The notes below the pieces were generated by a model that was given only the letters and a program-made list of their open reading frames with translations, made no database searches and was not told the origin of the DNA. A stretch of DNA of 48,875 nucleotides, taken from contig NZ_MU255056.1 in the NCBI RefSeq assembly GCF_000227725.2, positions 174,475-223,349 on the forward strand, read 5' to 3'. The position numbers and the translations under genes were made by a program. Positions 40,725 through 48,875 of this stretch are shown here, piece by piece (positions within the stretch are counted from its first letter, which is position 1; the number at the start of each line of letters is the position of its first letter). The stretch is from Thiorhodospira sibirica ATCC 700588 (lineage in GTDB: Bacteria; Pseudomonadota; Gammaproteobacteria; Ectothiorhodospirales; Ectothiorhodospiraceae).

Positions 40725-42033
40725 ATGGGCTGAAACACGCGTAGGGAATTTGCTGTCGTTCGCGAATGGCCGTTCCAGCCCAGAACGGGCAGATGGGCTG
40801 CCTTATCCTGTTTACGGGTCGAACGGAATAATAGGCTACGCGAGTGAGGCTAACTCAGATCCGGGCACGATCATCATTGGCAGGGTGGGAAGCTACTGCG
40901 GTTCTCTTTATCAGAGCCCTCAGAAATGCTGGGTAACTGATAACGCGATACGTGCAGTTGCGAAAAACGGCAACGATCCAAGATTCTTATATTACTTGCT
41001 CGGCACGCTCGCACTGAACAGTAGACGCGCCGGCTCTGGCCAACCATTGCTGAATCAGGACATCCTAAGCAGCATCCCAACCTCAGCTCCAGAGCCGACC
41101 GAACAACGCGCCATCGCCCACATCCTCGGCACGCTGGACGACAAGATCGAACTCAACCGCCGCCGCAATCAGACCCTGGAGGCCATGGCTCGCGCGCTGT
41201 TCAAGGACTGGTTCGTCGACTTCGGCCCCGTCCGCGCCAAGATGGAAGGGCGAGCACGCCAGGATGGCGCGCGCAGCGGGCAACCAAGGACGCCGCAGGC
41301 GTCCGACTTGCCCTGGCCTGGAGCGGAGGCAGGAGCCGGAGCGCAAGGCGACCCCTACCTCCCCGCTGATCTCTGGCAACTCTTCCCCGACCGCCTCGAC
41401 GACGAGGGCAAGCCGGAGGGGTGGGTACAGCAGCGCGTGGGGGATATTGGCGCAATTATCTGCGGGAAAACGCCGCCTACAAAAAAAGCAGAATATTACG
41501 GCGACGACGTCCCTTTCATCACTATTCCAGAGATGCACGGAAATATTTTCGCAACTGATGTAAAAAAGCGTCTATCGCATCATGGTGCCCAGTCTCAACA
41601 AAAGAAAACGCTCCCACCTCGATCAATTTGCGTGAGCTGCATTGCAACACTTGGCTTGGTCGTCATAACGACGGAGCCATCTCAAACCAATCAGCAAATT
41701 AATAGCGTCATACCCCATCAAGAAGACGAAACCTATTTCTGGTACTGGACCTTGAAAAACCTTGGAGAGGAGATCAAGGCTGGAGGAAGCGGCGGGTCTG
41801 TACTGGGCAATCTTAGTACGGGCAGATTTTCTGAGCTACGAGTTAACGCTAGCTCAAGGCCGCTTCGATTAGCTTACAACGCAAGAGTCGAGAATCTGTT
41901 CTCACAGATTCTGGCAAACGAGCTTGAGTCACAATCCCTCGCCCAACTTCGCGACACCCTGCTCCCCAAACTGATCTCCGGCGAGCTGCGCATCGCTGAC
42001 GCCGAACGCTTCATGGAGGAACGCGCCGTATGA
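40714..42033 (+). CDS. hsdS: HsdS, Type I specificity subunit
   Basis: 439 residues from ATG 40,714, eight bases after AGGGAG. Two target-recognition domains (about 5-125 and 235-385) are each followed by a conserved helical region: [39 protein letters not shown] after the first and [20 protein letters not shown] after the second. Both recognition domains are visibly poorer in GC than hsdM, as expected for exchangeable modules. The linker after the first helix holds about 30 residues of repetitive A/G/P/R-rich sequence. The DNA target cannot be predicted. Its stop overlaps the next start (ATGA). Confidence 0.95.
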
Positions 42034-43796
42034 GCGACATGAAGACCTGCTTCAAACGGGTGGACTACGACTTGTCCAACCTGCTGCACTACCTCGACAT
42101 CGGCGACATCGGACTGCCCGACATCCAGCGGCCCTTCGTGTGGTCCAACGCCAAGGTGCGCGATCTGTTCGATTCCATGTATCGTGGCTTCCCGGTGGGC
42201 TACTTCCTGTTCTGGGAGAACGCCCAGACCAACGGCGTGAAGCAGATCGGCGTGGGCCAGAAGGCGCACAGCGCGCCCTCGCGGCTGATCGTGGATGGCC
42301 AGCAGCGGCTGACCTCGCTGTATGCGGTGTTCCGCGGCAAGCGGGTGCTGGACGAGGACTACCGCGAGCGCAAGATTGAGATCGCCTTCTGCCCGCGCAC
42401 CGGCGCCTTCGAGGTGGCCGATGCGGCGATCAAGCGCGACCCGGAGTGGATTCCCAACATTTCCGAGCTGTGGGCCTCGGGCAACTCCAGCTTCAAGATG
42501 GTCAAGGGCTTCCTCAAGACGCTGGAAGCCAAGGCCGAGCTCAGCGAGGAGGAGGAAGAGCAGATCAGCCACAACCTCGACCGGCTGTTCGACCTGCAGA
42601 AGTATCCGTTCACGGCGTTGGAGATCGCTTCCACGGTGGACGAGGAGCAGGTGGCCGACATCTTTGTGCGGATCAACAGCGAAGGCGTGAAGCTCAATCA
42701 GGCCGACTTCCTGCTGACGCTGCTGTCGGTGTTCTGGGACCAGGGCCGGGCGGAGCTGGAGCAGTTCTGCCGGCGCTCGCGGCAGCCTCCTGCCGCCGGC
42801 GGGGAGGCCTCGCCCTTCAACCACTTCATCGAGCCCGACCCGGACCAGATGCTGCGGGTGTCGGTGGCGCTGGGGTTCTCGCGTGGGCGCCTGAAGAGCG
42901 TGTACCAGGTGCTGCGCGGCAAGGACCTGGAAACAGGCCAGTTTTCCAGCGAGCACCGCGACGCCCAGTTCAGGGTGCTGCAGCAGGCCCAGGCCAAGGT
43001 GCTGGACCTGACCTGCTGGCATCAGTTCCTGAGCGCGCTGGTGGGCGCGGGCTTCCGCAGCGGCGAGATGATCTCGTCGCAGAACGCCCTGCTGTATGCT
43101 TACGCGGTGTACCTGATCGGCCGCACCCAGTGCCGCGTACCCGAGCACCAGCTGCAGAAGGTGATCGGCCGCTGGTTCTTCTTCGCCAGCCTGACCGGAC
43201 GCTACACTAGTTCGCCAGAGTCGGTGATGGACGGCGATCTCAATCGCCTGCGCGGGGTGGACGATGCAGCGCGGTTCGTCGCGGTGCTCGACGAGCTGAT
43301 CCGCAACCAGCTGACCGGCGATTTCTGGACGACCACCCTGCCCGCCGCGCTCAACAGCTCATCGGCGCGCAATCCGGAGCTGTTCGCCTATGTGGCGGCG
43401 CAGAACCGCCTGAACGCACCGGTGCTGTTCTCGCACAAGAAGGTCAGCGAGCTGCTGGATCCGGCGCTCAAGACCAGGAAGAAATCGCTGGAACGCCATC
43501 ACCTGTTCCCGCGCGCCTGGCTGGAGCGTGAGGGCGAGGAGGATCGCAAGATCATCAACCAGATGGCCAACTACGCCCTGCTGGAGTGGCCGGAGAACAT
43601 CGACATCAGCGACACGCCACCGACGCAGTACGTGCCAAAGGTCCGCGCACGGTTCAGCGCCGAGGAATGGCAGCGGATGCAGGAACTGCACGCCCTCCCC
43701 GAGGGCTGGGAGCAGATGGCCTATGCGGACTTCCTGGTGGAGCGCCGCAAGCGGATGGCGGATATCGTGCGGCGTGGTTTCGAGACGCTGAGGTGA
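42030..43796 (+). CDS. DUF262-HNH (GmrSD-like) putative restriction enzyme
   Basis: 588 residues. The N-terminal DUF262 domain shows LPDIQRPFVW at 29-38 and the NTPase signature DGQQRLTSL at 89-97, as in GmrS. A long helical middle contains VADIFVRINSEGVKLNQADF, typical of DUF262 proteins. The C-terminus has the HNH-type ERHHLFPRAWL at 488-498 and a later ANYALLEWPENIDISD, resembling DUF1524/GmrD nucleases. Fused GmrSD proteins are Type IV enzymes that cut phage DNA with glucosylated or otherwise modified bases, and other DUF262-nuclease fusions also block phages. It overlaps hsdS by 4 bp (ATGA) and ends 1 bp before fic, so it is made together with the Type I system. Confidence 0.88.
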   Translation: MSDMKTCFKRVDYDLSNLLHYLDIGDIGLPDIQRPFVWSNAKVRDLFDSMYRGFPVGYFLFWENAQTNGVKQIGVGQKAHSAPSRLIVDGQQRLTSLYAVFRGKRVLDEDYRERKIEIAFCPRTGAFEVADAAIKRDPEWIPNISELWASGNSSFKMVKGFLKTLEAKAELSEEEEEQISHNLDRLFDLQKYPFTALEIASTVDEEQVADIFVRINSEGVKLNQADFLLTLLSVFWDQGRAELEQFCRRSRQPPAAGGEASPFNHFIEPDPDQMLRVSVALGFSRGRLKSVYQVLRGKDLETGQFSSEHRDAQFRVLQQAQAKVLDLTCWHQFLSALVGAGFRSGEMISSQNALLYAYAVYLIGRTQCRVPEHQLQKVIGRWFFFASLTGRYTSSPESVMDGDLNRLRGVDDAARFVAVLDELIRNQLTGDFWTTTLPAALNSSSARNPELFAYVAAQNRLNAPVLFSHKKVSELLDPALKTRKKSLERHHLFPRAWLEREGEEDRKIINQMANYALLEWPENIDISDTPPTQYVPKVRARFSAEEWQRMQELHALPEGWEQMAYADFLVERRKRMADIVRRGFETLR

Positions 43797-43797
43797 G

Positions 43798-44822
43798 ATG
43801 GCACCCATGACCGCCTACCACCCACCCTTCCAGTTAACCCACCGCATGACCGAGGCGATGACCAGCATCGCCGAGCTGCTGGGCGCATGGAAGGCGGTGA
43901 ACGCCGATGCCCTGAGGCCGGAGCTGCGGCGTGGCAATCGCATCCGCAGCATCCAGGCTTCGCTGGCGGTGGAGCAGAACACGCTGACGCTGGAGCAGGT
44001 CACGGCGGTACTGGAAGGCCGGCTGGTACTGGGCTCTCCGCGCGAGATTCAGGAGGTACGCAATGCGTTTGCGGCCTATGAGTCGATGAGCCAATGGCAG
44101 CCGGATCGCGCGGAGGATCTGCTGGCTGCGCATGGCGTGATGATGGCCGCGCTGGTGGACGATGCCGGACAGTGGCGACGTGGCGGCGTCGGTGTGATGG
44201 CGGGTGACGAGGTGATCCATGTTGCGCCGCCTGCGAGCCAGGTACCGCGCCTGATGGACGATCTGCTGAGCTGGCTGGCGCGCACCGAAGCCCATCCATT
44301 GATTGCGTCGGCGGCGTTCCACTACGAGTTTGAGTTCATCCATCCGTTCAGTGACGGTAACGGCCGCATGGGCCGCCTATGGCAAAGCCTGATCCTCAGC
44401 CGCTGGCAGCCGGTACTGGCGTATTTGCCGGTGGAAACGGTAATCAAGCGGCGCCAGCAGGCCTACTACGACGAGCTGGCCGTCGCCGATGAGCGGGCAG
44501 ACTGTTCAGGCTTCATCCAATTCATCCTGACAGCAATCCAGGAAAGTCTGCAAGAGGCCATTTCTTCGGATCAGCCCCCCAAGACGCTGGTGAAAACGCT
44601 GGGGAAAACGCCGGGGAAAACGCCAGAGCGCATTCTGTCTTTACTTGCAGAAACTCCAAGTCTGTCCATCCCGGACTTGGCCCAGCACATTGGCAAGTCG
44701 GAAAGTGCCGTAGAGCGCGCCATTCGCAAGCTGAAGGCAGCCGGACGACTGGCGCGCATCGGGCCAGATAAAGGGGGGCACTGGCAGGTCCTGGATCGCG
44801 TCGGGCCCAAAGGAGGCCCTTG

Positions 44823-44823
<1 letters not shown>
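43798..44823 (+). CDS. Fic-domain protein (putative AMP-transferase) with C-terminal winged helix
   Basis: 341 residues. The Fic motif [12 protein letters not shown] is intact at 182-193, so nucleotide transfer (usually AMP to a target Ser/Thr/Tyr) is expected. An upstream helix [13 protein letters not shown] (about 54-66) aligns with the class II inhibitory motif (S/T)xxxE(G/N), with the key Glu59 kept but Gln in place of Gly. A short repetitive linker ([15 protein letters not shown], about 262-276) leads to a winged-helix domain (about 278-335). Start ATG 43,798, just after GAGGTGAG. It ends TGATG shared with hsdR. Such Fic proteins recur near hsd genes; their role in restriction is not established. 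Confidence 0.92.
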
Positions 44824-48020
<3,197 letters not shown>

Positions 48021-48234
48021 TATGGCTGATCAAGCGATTGAGATTTTCATCAAGGATTTTTTGCAGACTGCCGTCACAAGATTCGAGCCCAGATAGCCAT
48101 ACAACGGATTTGGGCGCCGTCAGGGACGAAGCCTTGCCACCTATCACTTTTATGGCAAACTCTGAGGGTTGGCTGAACTGAGGTCATGGGGGAGGGCATG
48201 GGAAGCATCAAACACTTGGCAGAAGAGGTGGAAC
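48021..48234. other. Junction between hsdR and an IS4-type element
   Basis: Gene-free; the left end of the IS4-type element must lie here. Its inverted repeat cannot be fixed because the other end is outside the window. Confidence 0.4.
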
Positions 48235-48875
48235 GTGGACTGCGCAAAGCCGCATCCGGGGCTGCGCCTGACGGTGGTGAGGAAGCTGTCGCTGGTGGTC
48301 GGAGCGATGATCGAAGCGCAAACCGCCAACACGGTGGAGTTGAGCCATGTGCTGGTGCTGGAGACCGAGCGCCAAGACATGCGCGAACAGTGGTTGAGAC
48401 GCTTGCTGAAGAACCCGTTGGTGTGTCCAACCGAGATCATGCAGCCGTTGGCGATGGCCGAACTGGCGCAGGCGGCCCGTCACGATCAGACGGTGTGCCT
48501 GAGTCTGGATCAAACCGATTTAGGGGATCGGATGGCGTTGCTGGTGTTGGCCTTGCGCGTGGGCGAGCGGGCGTTGCCGTTGGTTTGGTGGGCCAGGCAA
48601 GGCGCGGCGAACATCGGCTGTGCGGGCCAGAAAGCCCTCCTGGAGACGGTGTTGGCTTGGCTGCCGGCTGGGGCGCGGGTGCTGCTGTTGGCGGATCGGT
48701 TCTACCCATCGGCGACGTTGTTCGCGTGGTTGCATGCGCACGAATGGGGCTACCGGTTACGCTTGAAGGGGAATCTGCGGGTGGACACCGGCGTGGCGGA
48801 GACCACGACCGGGGATTTGGCCAAGGGTGTGCGAGAAGCGTATTTTCCGGGTGTGCGCCTGTTCGCCTCTGGGGT
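48235..48875 (+). CDS. IS4-family transposase, 3' end outside window
   Basis: Open frame from GTG 48,235 (MDCAKPHPGLRLTVVRKLSLVV; the frame opens at 48,166 and the true start is uncertain) to the window edge. LCLSLDQTDLGDRMALLVLALRVG carries the first catalytic Asp context and VLLLADRFYPSATLFAWL the second, as in IS4-type transposases acting as dedicated DDE enzymes; the YREK part with the Glu would lie beyond the window. It starts about 215 bp after hsdR. Confidence 0.8.
   Translation, partial: MDCAKPHPGLRLTVVRKLSLVVGAMIEAQTANTVELSHVLVLETERQDMREQWLRRLLKNPLVCPTEIMQPLAMAELAQAARHDQTVCLSLDQTDLGDRMALLVLALRVGERALPLVWWARQGAANIGCAGQKALLETVLAWLPAGARVLLLADRFYPSATLFAWLHAHEWGYRLRLKGNLRVDTGVAETTTGDLAKGVREAYFPGVRLFASG

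Noticed and set aside
41874-43148. 424-codon minus-strand open frame opposite the DUF262-HNH gene
   Set aside because: Low-complexity shadow of a well-supported gene on the other strand.

Overview
The window (48,875 bp, moderately GC-rich) reads as chromosome from a gammaproteobacterium, most likely a phototrophic purple sulfur bacterium of the Chromatiales. The phototroph signal is a PucC/LhaA-type light-harvesting assembly transporter (31,696-33,129), weakly supported by a geranylgeranyl-reductase-family flavoprotein (8,449-9,489). The gammaproteobacterial signal comes from fused RlmKL, biosynthetic SpeA, TrhP, OxyR with the Cys199/Cys208 pair, PilB-PilC, GspE and CheV. The species cannot be named from the sequence alone.

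Layout. 1-4,762 is insertion-sequence territory: a TnpB (IS200/IS605-type) gene whose right end has landed in the 3' end of rlmKL; a DUF499-type ATPase gene cut at its Walker A motif; a gutted IS200/IS605 relic that keeps its omegaRNA/right-end segment; and an IS5-family element nested inside that relic. 4,763-8,203 carries pilC, pilB and a cold-shock gene, all on the minus strand. 8,449-11,876 carries an SDR/flavoprotein pair and an AT-rich secreted/membrane pair. 12,203-20,200 is a plus-strand housekeeping run: CoA-disulfide-reductase-like flavoprotein, nadC, trhP, hypA, hypB, speA, a DUF3301 gene and oxyR. 20,197-26,395 holds gspE, a DUF4214 lipoprotein, an N-acetylglutaminylglutamine-type amidotransferase and an EF-hand-like protein. 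26,558-28,032 is an ISNCY/IS1202-type element with a perfect 17-bp target duplication, followed by a candidate small-RNA locus. 28,256-31,240 is a flagellar/chemotaxis cluster (cheV divergent from flgA-flgM-flgN) with a recognisable sigma-28 promoter before flgM. 31,696-37,253 carries pucC, obgE, proB and a chemoreceptor gene; spoVR converges on them.

The most interesting block is 39,141-48,020. It is a five-gene, translationally coupled operon: hsdM, hsdS, a DUF262-HNH (GmrSD-like) gene, a Fic-domain gene and hsdR. A complete Type I restriction-modification system thus encloses a second putative restriction enzyme and a putative AMP-transferase. A truncated IS4-family transposase gene lies just after it and runs off the window. 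With the DUF499 relic at 3.1 kb, this suggests repeated gain and loss of defence genes in this strain.

Functions are called from remembered family motifs and gene context, not from searches; promoters, small RNAs and hairpins are by-eye predictions.
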